A DNA stretch of 64,000 nucleotides, taken from NCBI GenBank assembly GCA_022749755.1, contig CM040446.1, positions 11,184,367 to 11,248,366 on the forward strand, read 5' to 3'. This document shows, one piece after another, positions 12,939 through 30,165 of the stretch. Numbering within the stretch: position 1 is the first letter of the stretch; every line of letters begins with the position of its first letter. The DNA is from Azadirachta indica (taxonomy: Eukaryota > Streptophyta > Magnoliopsida > Sapindales > Meliaceae). Made by a program: the position numbers and the translations under genes. Under the pieces are notes generated by a model. The model had not been told where the DNA came from, searched no databases, and saw nothing but the letters and a program-made list of their open reading frames with translations.

Positions 12939-13496
12939 TCAAGGTAATCCACTAACAAGATTTCTCTCATTACAAATTTCTTTTTCATTTATTTTCATAA
13001 ACATGTTTTTTACATAGTTCGCGATTATATTTTTTCCTTCATTAGTAACTATATTGAAGACTGAATTCTCCAATTGCTTCCACAGTTCTTCTGGAAAATA
13101 GTTTCGTCTAGCAATACTGTTAGTTACACCAGTATCTATAAGAACATCTAGTTCATATTCTTTATAGTTTAGGAAACTAAATGCTCTACGAATACAAGTG
13201 TGTATCGTTCCTTGAACCAAGGCATAATACTTTTCGTTGCAAGCAATCATCATTTTAGTTCCAAAATGATTATCAGAACGATCACTGTCATCCTCATATA
13301 TCAATATTTGTACGGATTTATATCTTATGATTTGTTTGTTTATAGGGCTAGTTTCGCTTCTTACATTGTCGTTCGTACCTGGTATATCAACAAGTTTACT
13401 ACTAATCATTTGAATCGGAGTAATATTATCAATTAACCTTGTACTCTCCAAGAATGAAGTACTCCTCTTGATTGAGCCTTTTAAGGTAATTTCCAC
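12939..13496 (-). pseudogene. Pararetroviral aspartic protease relic
   Basis: A 185-residue open stretch carries a retroviral-type aspartic protease core. The active-site triad reads DTG at residues 121-123, preceded by the hydrophobic strand DVLI and followed by a typical 'NSIARRNYFPEELW'-like segment. In the virus family this enzyme processes the polyprotein. The stretch has no proper start and runs into stops before the polymerase, so it is a fragment. The overlapping minus-strand frame at 12803-12988 continues the same domain after a frame break. Confidence 0.72.
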
Positions 13497-13721
13497 CTAT
13501 TTATTTGTAGCATTTCAAACCTCTCAAAGAACTACACCTGGAGGATTCAGATTCACCATGCTAGGTTGTATAGTATAATCTAACACCCATTTTTTAAGCT
13601 AAGTAAGAAATCTCACATCGCTCAACTCAGGCATCATAGGTATCATACTATTTTCTGCAGGATCATGTATTTCAGTAACTGCGCCTAAAGATATTCTTAA
13701 CGGATTCACCGAATTAATCAA

Positions 13722-14330
13722 TCAGTATATCATCCTATACTGAATAGTTATTCCATTACTAGAGGACATCAAACCTTCAAATCTTGAAGTATAAATCCTA
13801 AAAACCCTCATATGTTTCAAGTTCGGGTATGTAATACTAACCATATATTCTGGTCGTATCGTACTATAGACATAACCTAAAACCAGGTTTACAAGGAATC
13901 CTCCAACTAAGACTTTTTCGAAGGATAACCACCTTTTGTTTATAAGAGCTACTTGGACAGAAATATCCAATCCTCTTTTGACCAACCCAAAAACGCATAT
14001 TTGCACCGCTCTGAATTATACATAATTAAACTTATTCTGACCTTACTTATTTTTAACAAGTCCAAAAATTCATTTAAGGCATTGTTTATTCAAAAGAACA
14101 ATTTTACCTTCTCTTGACTGAAATAATTCAACCTTAATCGGTTATTTATGAACATTCTCAATTCTTTTTACTCAAAAGCTCCATTTTAACTTCTTTTTAA
14201 AAATTTCTTTAAAAGTTGATTTAGAAATTAACTTTTTACTCAATGGTAAATATACATCCTCTACACATATGTTGAAGGTGTCTTTAATATAAGTAAGGTC
14301 AATGATAACTACCGGAACATAATCTATAAT
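13722..14330 (-). pseudogene. Pararetroviral movement-protein relic
   Basis: The best-preserved part is a 94-residue open stretch at 13722-14006. It has the conserved run 'ALINKRWLSFEKVLVGG' and a following LVLGYVYSTIRPEY segment, which I recognise from movement proteins of the 30K superfamily in plant pararetroviruses. Family members use this protein to move virus through plasmodesmata. More N-terminal sequence of the same protein can be traced, with breaks, from about 14040 to 14330. The end is cut by stops near 13720. It is non-functional as it stands. Confidence 0.72.
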
Positions 14331-14820
14331 TATATTGGAATGTAATATTCAAAAATAAATAAAAAAAAATATTGTGTTAAAGTTTTAATAACTGAATGGC
14401 AAGTCCAAGTCAAAGGCAAGGCAAGGTAAGGCGAGGCAGGGGGAGCGTGGTGTAATAAGTAAACATTTGTTAAACCAAGAAGCGGCACCGGCGGTAGATA
14501 GAAATAGTCGCTGAGATTATTGCATTACAATGTAATGATAGATTACATGCCAGTCAGCGGTTTCACAGATTCTCATAGTAACGGCTTAGATGGTAGCTAC
14601 TACTTGGTTAGTCAAAAAGAAAGAAAGAAGAGAGAAGCGAAAATATCCACGTTACCAAAGCACAAACTCCACCGAACAAAACAGTCAGTCCACAGAGCTC
14701 TAGGGCGGAATATACTCTACTCCACTTTAGGACCCATTAATTACTGAGCTTTTACCTGATTGATTGATAAAAGAGAAAAAGCTCGATTCGATTCTTTTCT
14801 TGTTATTCTTTGAAACCATC
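14331..14820. other. Promoter region of the DUF3511 gene
   Basis: A G-rich stretch with repeated 'aaggc' units (about 14401-14445) stands out from AT-rich surroundings. The 75-codon open frame at 14520-14747 matches nothing and lies where the promoter and leader should be. No clear TATA box was chosen. Confidence 0.45.
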
Positions 14821-15210
14821 ATGGAAGATTTCAGATCCAAATCATGCCGTGATGGAAGAATGCAGATAGATAATTACTATGGTTCAACAACAGAATCATC
14901 AACAGGACCTCCCTCTTATAGCATCAACGGTATGCAAGATCTCAGGTGTTACAGTGCAAGCTATGCGTCTTCACTGCCTCCCATCCCCAACCCACAACCC
15001 CAAAACAACGATGTCAAGTTCAAGAAAGGCAAGTCAACAAATGGGTCGTCGTCCAAAAATTGGAGTTTTAATGATCCCGAGTTGCAGAGGAAGAAGAGGG
15101 TCGCTAGCTATAAGGTTTACACTGTTGAAGGCAAGGTTAAAGGATCTTTAAAGAAGAGTTTTAGGTGGATTAAGGACAGATATACGCGAATGGTTTATGG
15201 TTGGTGGTAA
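14821..15210 (+). CDS. DUF3511-domain protein (single exon, 129 aa)
   Basis: A small, basic plant-specific protein of the DUF3511 family, whose biochemical role is unknown. The C-terminal half carries the family hallmark: WSFNDPELQRKKRVASYKVY, then EGKVKGSLKKSFRWIKD and a final MVYGWW. The N-terminal half is serine-, proline- and asparagine-rich and probably disordered. The ATG at 14821 is preferred over the in-frame upstream ATG at 14764, because family members start a short way before such a low-complexity segment and the upstream extension is leucine- and phenylalanine-rich with no family resemblance. The gene needs no intron. No signal peptide or membrane segment is seen. Confidence 0.88.
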   Translation: MEDFRSKSCRDGRMQIDNYYGSTTESSTGPPSYSINGMQDLRCYSASYASSLPPIPNPQPQNNDVKFKKGKSTNGSSSKNWSFNDPELQRKKRVASYKVYTVEGKVKGSLKKSFRWIKDRYTRMVYGWW

Positions 15211-17770
15211 AGTAATAATTGTTTGGATAATTGTGTTTTTGTTGTTGTTCATGTTTTCAGTTGTTTAATTTCCCATCTATTTTACATAGTCCTTGAGTAT
15301 GTTTAGCAGTGTTAGTCTCTTTCGTGAATTGGGTTCTGTTTAATTGCTGTTGATGAATAAGAAAGATCTTGCTTCTCTTTGTATACTTCATTCTTCTTCT
15401 TTCTTCTTTCTTATTTTATTCTCTACTTTTACACTAATCTTCTACAAGAATTAGTTCCTTGGAGTTATTTTCATTTTAATGTGGTTACGGCACATTGTTA
15501 GGTTTCAATAGATTGTTTCATACACTTGACTCAAAAATTTGTATGCTTTGTGTTCTTCCGCAATTTTGTGAGTTAAGAGATTGTAATTTCTCTTTTAGCA
15601 TAATATTTTGGCTTTAAGGAGTTTTCCATTGCTTTGACCCGGAGAGAAATTTGAGACTGCTTATTTCTAGGATTTGAGGTAGGTTCTTGATTTCTTAAGC
15701 CCCTCTTTAGTCAAAGTCTTGCTTCTATTGTAGTTTCAACACAAATTAAAACTGGGTAGAGCTAGCTCGATCCACAAATTCCTAAGGTGTCTGCTGATCA
15801 CCTTCTTATCTTTAGGAGGCTTCTTTGATATGTTCCTCCCAGTCGAAGCTTACTTTCTATACTTTAGTGGCTGGCCAATTCAGGAAGTTTAAAAGTTAGA
15901 TCACATTTAGATTGCAAAAATACGTTCAAAATCCCTTTGTTAGTTACATTTGTCTGTATTGTGGGGCACTTGGAATTTTTAGAGTTGAATCAATATTGTA
16001 ATCAAGCTAAAATTAGGTTTCTGTAAGTTTTTCTCTTCATCCCTTGAGCATTGGAGAGCAACATTGCCTGTTGGCTATCAGTGTCAGTTTAGTAAATAAC
16101 TTTCTCCATAACTTGGTCCAATGAGGTTGTTAGAAATCCTGGGATCGCTGATCATTGACTTTTTGGCTTCTACTTTTGGTTCTTGGGATCGCAAACCATT
16201 CACTTTTTGGCTCCTGCTTTTGGTTCTTTCTTTTGCTATAGACTTGGTTTAATGTTCTGTATTCTGAGAAATCAACATTTCTGTAGACTGGGAGATTAGG
16301 CCGGTTAGGTCTGAGTGGATATTGCTTTGATCTTAGCAATTTTCTATTTATCTTACTTCCAAGTCTTGGTGGTTTAAGCCTGAATGCCTGAGAGAGACTA
16401 CCATTTCCCATCGTAATTTCAGCAAGTCTTGGATGCCTCCCTTCATGGCTAGAAATTGTTCGGAACTTTAACTTTCTTCCTTCAAGCATGTTTGTACTTC
16501 TAATTAAGTTTGAAAATATACAAAGGATTAAGCAAATATTCACTATTATTAGTCGGTAGTTTACTGTTTATCAATCATTTATTCGTCCGAATATCATACT
16601 CGTAGTAATCATTTATAATTTTTAACTTTCTCTGATCTTGGCTCTGTCAAGACGTGATTTGCTTGTCTTTGGGTTGATTTCCTTTCTATAATATTTATAG
16701 GTTTGGTTCTTAATTAAAGCTTTTAAATAAATAAAAGCATGTCCCATGCGTCTTTCATAGAAAAGGAACTTTAGAATAGCGGAATATAATAAAGTATATT
16801 ATATAAATTGCTTAACCGCGTATCACCTAAAGCAATCCAATCCAGTGGAGCGCACAGAGAGAGAATTGATAACATACGATTACTTACAAAGTATTATATA
16901 ATTTATATAAGTATTGCCTACTTACAAATACTATCTAATGGCAACAACAAAAGCGCATTCATTCATTCATTCATTATTTATGACACCTAATCTACGTTCC
17001 TACGTTATAACGAAATGGCCAAAAACTCCCTAATTTAGATTTATTAATTTACGTACTCCCAACTTGGGTTAATGAAAACGCGGTACGCATAACATGCTTG
17101 CTGACTTGCTCTCTCTGGAGTCTGCTAACAACGTAGTCTTATGGATAACATGTATATCTCATCCCGTCTAAAAAGATAACAAGAATTAATTAGTAGGAAT
17201 GCTACGACGTTCGAATAAATGTGCATGCAGCAACTGGAACATGCATTGGTTGGTTCTTCTTTTCAAGTGACATTGAAGGACTACCACTAAAAGGCAAATT
17301 ATCAATACAGTGGCGAATTTACAGGGCCAACAAAGCTATAAACCTGTCTGTGAGTTCAAACATCTTACAACAAAAAAAGAAAAAAAGAAAATCAATGCTT
17401 CAAAAGAACAGCTGACCACAGAAATTAGTTTGACTGTTCTTTTTTAGAAAAAAAAGATTTTAACTAAAAGAATAATAATAATAATACTAAAAGAGAAGAA
17501 GAGTATCTAGCTGTTGAAAAGACACCCAGTTGTATGGACAGAGCCTGACTCAATTTGTGCAGTTATAATAGTTCAGCTTTTTCAAAATTGTTTTTTTCCA
17601 AATAAAATCACCTTTCAGCTTCAGACCGTGCACAGCCAAATCTTTGATTTGCCCGGGCTCTTAACTCACAACTTTCTTCAGAATTGCCAAGAGAAATAAC
17701 CTATTCTATTGCAAGTGTAACATCACACCAACCAGTTCATGATTTACAACAATGCACCCATGGTGAGCAT
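15211..17770. other. Intergenic DNA between two 3' ends
   Basis: The region lies between the DUF3511 gene (+) and the CK1-like gene (-), which point toward each other. It should contain both 3' untranslated regions. A two-copy 44-bp repeat starts at 16141 and a (CATT)n run lies at 16957-16975. The 137-codon minus-strand frame at 16130-16543 matches nothing and contains the 44-bp repeat. No gene is supported. Confidence 0.5.
16141..16228. repeat. 44-bp tandem duplication
   Basis: Two copies, 16141-16184 and 16185-16228, both starting 'gggatcgc' and ending 'cttttggttctt'. They differ at a handful of bases. No coding role is apparent. Confidence 0.75.
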
Positions 17771-23641
<5,871 letters not shown>

Positions 23642-24209
23642 CGACACAATTACAATTGAAACCCTAGCTCTATTCCGAAACCCTAACTAAAAACTAAAAC
23701 AACCAAAGAAAACTTCCAGAATAACATATAAAAAATTATTAAAAAACACGACACTCAGAACCGAATCAATTCAACGGCACCGACAGCCGACAAAAACAGC
23801 AAAAATTACTCGACAGAAAAATGCAAGGAGGAAGATAAATTTGAAGATCTAGGACTGATTTCTCCTTCCAAAGGAAAAAAGAAAAGGAAAAACATTTGTT
23901 ATTGCGTAAGATTAATAAACGCTATCGTTTTGTTATCTTCTCCATCTGTAAGTTTTCTTTCTTTCTGTCTCGCATATTGGGGTTTGGGGAAGGTAAGGGA
24001 AGGGAAGGGAAAGGATTGATCCAATCGAAGCAATTACTTCGAACAACGGACAATCTGTGTGGTCTCCTTTTCTTTTTCTTTTTTTTTTTTTTTTTTTGGG
24101 TCGTGGAGAGAGAAATGCTTGACCACGCTTGTTAGCTACGCGTGGTGAAAGTTCTCGGCAAGAGAAATTCTGAAACGCTTTCGCCCTGCTGTCTGCGTGG
24201 GGTCCTTGT

Positions 24210-24242
24210 CACGTGACTTTATCCGAGCGTGTCCTTCACGTG
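24210..24242. promoter_or_regulatory. Pair of G-boxes upstream of the CK1-like gene
   Basis: Two palindromic CACGTG motifs, at 24210-24215 and 24237-24242, lie 27 bases apart and about 570-600 bases upstream of the kinase start codon. G-boxes bind bZIP and bHLH factors, and closely spaced copies with ABRE-like flanks are common in abscisic-acid-responsive promoters. The link to the kinase is inferred from position only. Confidence 0.4.
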
Positions 24243-25205
24243 ATTTATTTTGCGTGTGAACTAATCATTTTTAATCGTGTTTTAATTTCTAAACCTTTTC
24301 TTGCTTTAATTTAGCAAAACTTCTGGAGCACTTTATTTAATTGTTTTCCGAAGAAGGGAATTAACATATAACTCCCCTAAACTTTATTTAATTTTCAAAT
24401 TTTATAATAAAAATATAATTTTTTTTAATTTTTAAAATATAAAAATTAAAAAAATAAAATAGTTGGTTAGTTTTTCATGAATAAATTATATTCACAACAC
24501 TAAAAAATATATGTTAGTCTAATTTATGAAATTACTTTAGAATTTTGAACTAAATATAAATATGGATGAATTGATAATCTTAACGTTCCTCTAATGTCAA
24601 CTAAAAATTCACTAATTCAAGATGATATATATAAGATTTTTCATATACGTTATATAAATGTGATTTTTTCAAATCTCATAAAATTATATGTTGATTCCCC
24701 TTTTAAAACTATGAATTTTGACAAATTAATTATAAAAGTATATTAAAATATTTTTAATATTAAATAGTGTCTAATTATATAATAAAAAATATTTTTTATA
24801 TATAAAAAAACATTTAAATAGGTAATATAAATATATTTGTGCTAAACATATTAACTATAATAAATATATTATTGGGATTTATTTAAAATTAAATCTATAT
24901 CTATAGTCCAAGGTTCTAATACTAGATTTTGGTCCTAAAGTTCATCTATTACCTTTTTGCTATAAGATCTAAGATCCAAAACCAACATAAAAGCTTTAGT
25001 TGGGATTTTAAAATCCTGCGAATCGATATTTAATATTCGAGTATTTACTAAAACCCTAAGAATCAAGATGGACGTTAATGCCACATTACAAATTTTTACA
25101 TCCTAATTAGATTTAGGTACTTGATTTATGAAATTATTATTTATAAATTACTGATAGGATTTAGGATTCTTTTTTCTAATTCTTAAGTAACATACGAGAA
25201 AGATT

Positions 25206-25330
25206 AACTAAGGCTTAGCTTGGGTGGTTAGGGAGGGTGTGTGTTTAAGCCCTGCAAAATGTAAGACTTCCCTCCCAATTGCATGTGGGAGTTTTCTCAT
25301 ATAATATATGACTTATCTTGAGCTTCTGTA
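25206..25330 (+). mobile_element. Possible tRNA-derived SINE fragment
   Basis: A GC-richer island in AT-rich DNA carries a box-A-like 'tagcttgggtggttag' followed about 30 bases later by a box-B-like 'gtttaagcc', the spacing of an internal RNA polymerase III promoter. The following stretch ends in 'gggagttttctcat', then AT-rich DNA. No clean target duplication was found. It could also be a tRNA-like relic. Confidence 0.4.
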
Positions 25331-26791
25331 TTCGTAAATATTTAAAGTACATTATAAACATTATTTACTTAAACTCTCACAAGTATTCTATTTTATAATA
25401 TTAATAAATATATTCTACTTTGTAATATTAATAAATTTTAAATGTACTTGTATTAAAAAAATACAAGTACCTCATGTATTCGCTAAGTATTTTATAAGGA
25501 AAAAAAAAAAAGAAATCACCACCTTCTTTTTTAAAAAGTTTGTAATTGGTTTTCGAATTTCGAAAAATACTTTTATATTTTTTATTCTTTATTTTCGTCT
25601 CTCAAACTTTTAGAAAAAGTGCTTTTAACTATATATATATATATATATAAAAGAAACTCTTGTACGAATTATTAATTGATATGATTCTTTCACTATTTCC
25701 TTTAAATATAATGAAATCCCCACGTAATTTTTAAATATGTTATATAAAACGCATATATTTAATTTAAATTTAATTAAAATTATAAGAATAACAAAGATCC
25801 TTTAAAAAAAATTGAATTACAGGGTTTGATATTTCATCGTCTGTTAAGAACAAATTTACCTAAAACTTTTTCAGTTGTCTCAAAACTCAATCTTGTTCTT
25901 TATTTATTTTATATTTTTAATTGAATTTGGTCATACAAAACACTTGTTGTCTGTGGTTAGCTGTAAACATATTTGATTAAATAAATGTTATTTCAATATA
26001 TAGCTTCAAGTAACCCACTTTTCTTTTTTAAAATATTTGCGATCATCATTTATTAATTTATAATATAATATATACATATATATATATATAATATATGTAT
26101 ATATATCAGACTAAAGCTTGCTCAGTTTTCAAACGAAGATGGAATCAAATTCAGACTGTAACAGTAGATACAGCAAAAGTTAAACTGGGGACTTATCCAC
26201 GCGAATATTATTAGGAATCATGTTCAGACACACTAAACTACAGAAAATAAAATTTAAAAAAATAAAATTGACCATAAACAATTCTGATGAGATATAGGTT
26301 CTGGTGGGATGTTGGACTAAAATTAGCTACTCTTTAATAAATTTGGATTCACTTTGGCATGCACAATATGAAACTCATGTATGTCTGTGTCTTATTAGCT
26401 TAATTATTTGATTATTTTAATGAGGTCTGATTTATTAATTAGAATAGTATATGATATGACATGATTTTTTTACTTAAATTAGTTAATATAAGATTAATTT
26501 TTTGGAAATTAAGATGTAAGTAATTGCACTTGCACAAAAAGGATGAGAACATGAATTAACGGAGTTTATTTCCTCATATTTCCGTCTACGAAAAAAAAGA
26601 AAAAGAATTAACGGCACCCAATTTACAAATAGGTGAAAATCTACATTCAATTGGCTCGATGTAGCCAACAAAAAATAATAATAAAAAAATAAATAACAAA
26701 TAAGAAATCGCTGAAAAAATGAAAGTAAAAAGTGAATTCAAGTTAGCCACCGCTGTCCCTCCGATTCTATTGAATTGAGGACTAGGTTCAG

Positions 26792-28831
26792 TTAGCTTGC
26801 AGAAATTGCAGTCCTTGGGCTGGGTAGGCCCATGTATGCAAGCCTTGGGGAAAGACGAACCTTTGGACTAGGCCGTGGAGAAGGAATTGGGCCGTAACTA
26901 AGCAGTGGCCCAGTTCCAGGACGAGGTGACAGGTTAACTTGTTCCAGTGCCCTTGATTGTAACTGCGTAGGGTAGTCCCGCACACAACCGATACGGGCCC
27001 CAGCACCCGTGGTCCACTTACAGGATAAGCGTTTATCCAGCTCAAATACCCCCTCCGGATTAGTCTTATCTCCTTGATAAACGGTTATGATTGCATCTTC
27101 TCGTTGTTTACGTTCAGGGCCCACAACAGCCGCAGGCTTTGATTTTGATTCCTCGTTGGCTGCTGCTACAAATGCAGGGTTGTCATCATCGATGGCGCAC
27201 GTCTGTTATACAATACAAACATTAAGGAAGAAACATCAGTATCAGTCGTCGGTTGCAGTTTGCATCTTCCCACCGAAGTGAAACTAAATATTAATTAATT
27301 ACCTTAACGTTAGTGAGATCAACGTTGTTCTCCCCAAGGAAGCTGATGAATTCCCGGAAGTTTTCTTCTGTTGGGTGATAGTGACCGCTGTACGGCCATA
27401 TAGCCTCAAGAACTCCATCGTGGGCAACTAATCTTCCGGCGGCAGTGGTGGCGCCGCCGGATAGAAAACTGGAGTGCTGAAAGGAGCCTTTCTTTTTCCG
27501 GCCAACATACAAAGCCCTAGTAGTGCTCAATACAAATATCCATTTGGAACCCTCCACTGTTTCCACGGGCTCTCCGCTTTGTCTGTAAATAAGCTTCCCG
27601 TTTTCTACGATTACTTCAAATGTTTGTCTTTCTTTCTGCGTTGATTAGTAGGTAGAAACAATTAATAAACTGTTACACACGTATATGTATACATCATGCT
27701 GATGATACGATTATCAATTATAACTTACTGGTCCAAGGTATGTGATGCATTGACGATGTAGAACAGTCCTAGGACATTTCTCGAGGTTTACTTCTTTGCC
27801 GTCTCCAACATCTAACCAGTAAAAGAAAGGTTGACTGCTCTCACTGTCAAACCACAAATCATAGTACATGTGTAGGTTGTGGCCATACCTATGTCGTGGA
27901 TCAATCTGTTCATTACGCAAATGGAATTGGATTAAAATGTAATTAACCAATAGGGACATTGGCTCAAGGTAGCAAAAGAAAGTAATATTTTGAGGTTTCT
28001 CATCGTACTTTTCAATTTAATAACAGTAAAATTAAGAGACTTACAGCTTCAAGCCAATGTTGTAAGGCTAGTTTTTGAGCCTTATCATCCTTGGACAAAC
28101 CCTTTCCCACCTTAGCTGCTCTTGTTCTCGCCCTTGCCCACCGTGACACAGCAGTTTCCGGTTTCTCGATATTGAAGAATGACACTGAACTCCTCTTCAG
28201 AGCTGCGAAATCTAATGCCTTCCACCTGCATTTTTATATATAACATTCACGAAGAACCAACAATTAATTAAGTAATTAATGAATGAACTCAAGGATTAAC
28301 GAAAGAGATGAGAGACTAGCTAAATGATTACCAGAGCTCCTCAATCACAACTGCACAGTCCGCAAGGTTTCTTCGAGTTCGGTAACTCTTGTAAACCTTC
28401 TGAAGCTTAACAGCGGCTGCATCAAGCTCGCTTACAGGTCTCGGTGAAAACAATATTGCCGGTTCAGGAAGAGACAACGCAGGCACTGGCTTGTGCTTCA
28501 ATGTTCCATCTTTCCTATTAATACTATTTGAACCAATGCCTTTGTCTTGAACTAGATTCTTGAATGATAAAGTCCTTTCAGGCACTACACTTTCAGGTTT
28601 GTAACTCCTTAAGCTTCTTGAAGATGAAGAACTTCTAGTTTTAATACCATCATGAGACTCAATTGGATTGGTCGTGGGTTCTGAGTCTGCAGCAGTTTTC
28701 TTGAAGCTATTTACCCTCACGGTTACCGCTCCATCCTTGGAGTCGAAACTGATGTTGTAAGCCAAACTAAAGAACCTGTGTTTTAGAATTTCTTCCCAGG
28801 CTGATAAGAGCAAGGAGAGCGACAATCCCAT
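26792..28831 (-). CDS. IQM: IQM-family calmodulin-binding protein, 5 coding exons
   Basis: Plant IQ-motif-containing (IQM) protein, a family that binds calmodulin without calcium and acts in stress and hormone signalling. Exons: 28332-28831, 28045-28225, 27729-27905, 27303-27635, 26792-27202. They join with correct phase to 533 residues, typical for the family. A single IQ motif is at about 140-157 ([18 protein letters not shown]), preceded by a serine-rich variable region and followed by VVIEELWWKALDF. The conserved core comes next: [15 protein letters not shown], the [15 protein letters not shown] block with [20 protein letters not shown], and [16 protein letters not shown]. The C-terminal 80 residues are proline- and serine-rich. 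The start chosen is the only ATG that opens this frame and begins [10 protein letters not shown]. Which IQM member it is was not resolved. Confidence 0.92.
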
Positions 28832-28890
28832 AGATGTTATCCAAGAACCAATTATCCACTTCAGCTTGTTAAAAGAAATTAAAACTGTAC

Positions 28891-29408
28891 CTGCTCAAAT
28901 CAAATTAAGAAAATTATATCAAACTACAAAACTGGTGCGGAAATTATGAACTATATATAGACTAATAAGAAAGGAATCATGGCCATATAGACTGTTTGCA
29001 CATTAATATAATAATATTATCCAACTATTGATTGATATCGAAATAATCCCCAATAAGTAATATTTCTTTACTGAACATAGGACAAGGATTAAGACAAAAA
29101 TCTATATGCCCAGACAAAAGGAGAAAATAGAAAAGCAAAGAAAAAGCAGAAGCAAAATAAAGAACATGATCCCAACCCCAATCATTTAATAAAACTATTA
29201 TTATATATCCATTAATGGATGATAAGTGTTCAAAACCGATATCTATTAATCATTAAAAGAGTACCGTATATTCCATATTCCACTAAAGTTTAACAATATT
29301 GCAATCTCAAATCCAGCAACAAATTAAAAGGCGTGCATGTTATAACTATGATCTCAATGAAACACCCCAAGAAAAACTGATTGATCGATGTTCTTCTCGT
29401 TTAATTAC
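28891..29408 (-). other. Probable leader intron of the IQM gene
   Basis: The minus strand shows a donor (ATTACAG|GTAATT) at 29408 and an acceptor (TTGAGCAG|GTAC) ending at 28891. This would leave a short untranslated exon, about 29409-29490, before the coding exon. A TATATAAATAA on the same strand sits about 30 bases further upstream, which supports the arrangement. It is inferred from motifs only. Confidence 0.45.
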
Positions 29409-29520
29409 CTGTAATACGCAGAACCAGGAGAGCTTCCGAATTTTCCTTTGTATTTCTCTCTTTCTCAAACAAGTTATTCTAACTGGAAATTGATGTTTGA
29501 CTGTCGACACCTTCCCTTGC

Positions 29521-29531
29521 TTATTTATATA
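29521..29531 (-). promoter_or_regulatory. Probable TATA box of the IQM gene
   Basis: The minus strand reads TATATAAATAA, positioned about 110 bases upstream of the proposed leader-intron donor. A (GA)n microsatellite, which is often promoter-proximal in plants, lies further upstream at about 29616-29638. Confidence 0.4.
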
Positions 29532-30035
29532 TAAATATATACCCCCAACAGATGACGAATTAATACAAGTAGTCCAGTCCACTAACCCTTCAAAGACGTG
29601 CCAAAACTACGAAAAGGGAGAGAGAGAGAGAGAGAGAGGTACAGCAGTCCTTTGAATTCTGGGCGAGTAATCAAAGTGATCCGATACAGTTTTGAATGGA
29701 AAATAAAAAGGTGGGTTCGATTCAATGGTTAGTTTTCCAGGTTGAAGACCACGAGTTTTTTGATGAATTCAAAGCTTGAAATTGTTGAATTCCATTTGTA
29801 GTGTATGAAACCGGCCCTTTTATAGCTTCTGTTTCCCCCGCTTGTGAACAGTCGTACACCAAAATACACGTGTGAACCATGAACAGAAGGAGATACAAGC
29901 GGTCAAACAAAGTAAGCCTATTGAGCTTCCCTGAAAAAACACGAAATAGCTTTAAAAACTCCACATGCAGAGATAATTTGTTTGTGTTTTTTAACAGTCA
30001 ACAACCCTTTAGGTCATCTTTTCGGTCATCACGCG

Positions 30036-30165
30036 CCTCTTGTTAAAAGTTATGAATATTAATTCTATTCACTGTTGCAGCTACTGCATTTATTTTCCCA
30101 CCTCTTGTTAAAAGTTATGAATATAAATTCTATTAACTGTTGCAGCTACTGCATTTATTTTCCCA
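30036..30165. repeat. 65-bp tandem duplication
   Basis: Two copies, 30036-30100 and 30101-30165, both reading 'cctcttgttaaaag' through 'gcatttattttccca'. They differ at only two positions, so the duplication is recent. It lies upstream of the IQM gene, outside any coding frame. Confidence 0.88.

Larger units (their letters stand above)
9040..14330 (-). mobile_element. Decayed endogenous pararetrovirus (Caulimoviridae type)
   Basis: Read on the minus strand, this 5.3-kb block carries, in order, relics of a movement protein, an aspartic protease, a reverse transcriptase, an RNase H tail and, further on, a zinc knuckle with charged, coiled-coil-like sequence. Frames are broken by many stops and shifts, so it cannot be expressed as a polyprotein. 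There are no long terminal repeats and no integrase, and a movement protein is present, which together point to a plant pararetrovirus rather than an LTR retrotransposon. Local protein style looks closest to petuvirus or florendovirus relatives, by memory only. The borders are approximate: the right end is set by the last movement-protein-like sequence and the left end by a TATA and poly(A)-like block. Base composition is as AT-rich as the surroundings, consistent with long residence. Confidence 0.8.
23642..26791. other. Intergenic DNA between the CK1-like and IQM genes
   Basis: The first 600 bases are the likely promoter and leader of the kinase, including a purine-rich block (about 23985-24015) and a T-run near 24078-24098. 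Beyond 24250 the DNA is strongly AT-rich with (TA)n tracts near 25628-25650 and 26065-26110 and a SINE-like piece at 25206-25330. No gene is seen. Confidence 0.55.

Noticed and set aside
9040..14330. LTR retrotransposon as the source of the polymerase relics
   Set aside because: No long terminal repeats or integrase were seen, and a movement-protein relic is present, which fits a pararetrovirus.
16130..16543. 137-codon minus-strand frame
   Set aside because: No family resemblance; it contains a 44-bp tandem repeat and lies where two 3' untranslated regions are expected.
26788..27045. 85-codon minus-strand frame overlapping the last IQM exon
   Set aside because: It is another frame of the well-supported IQM exon at 26792-27202.
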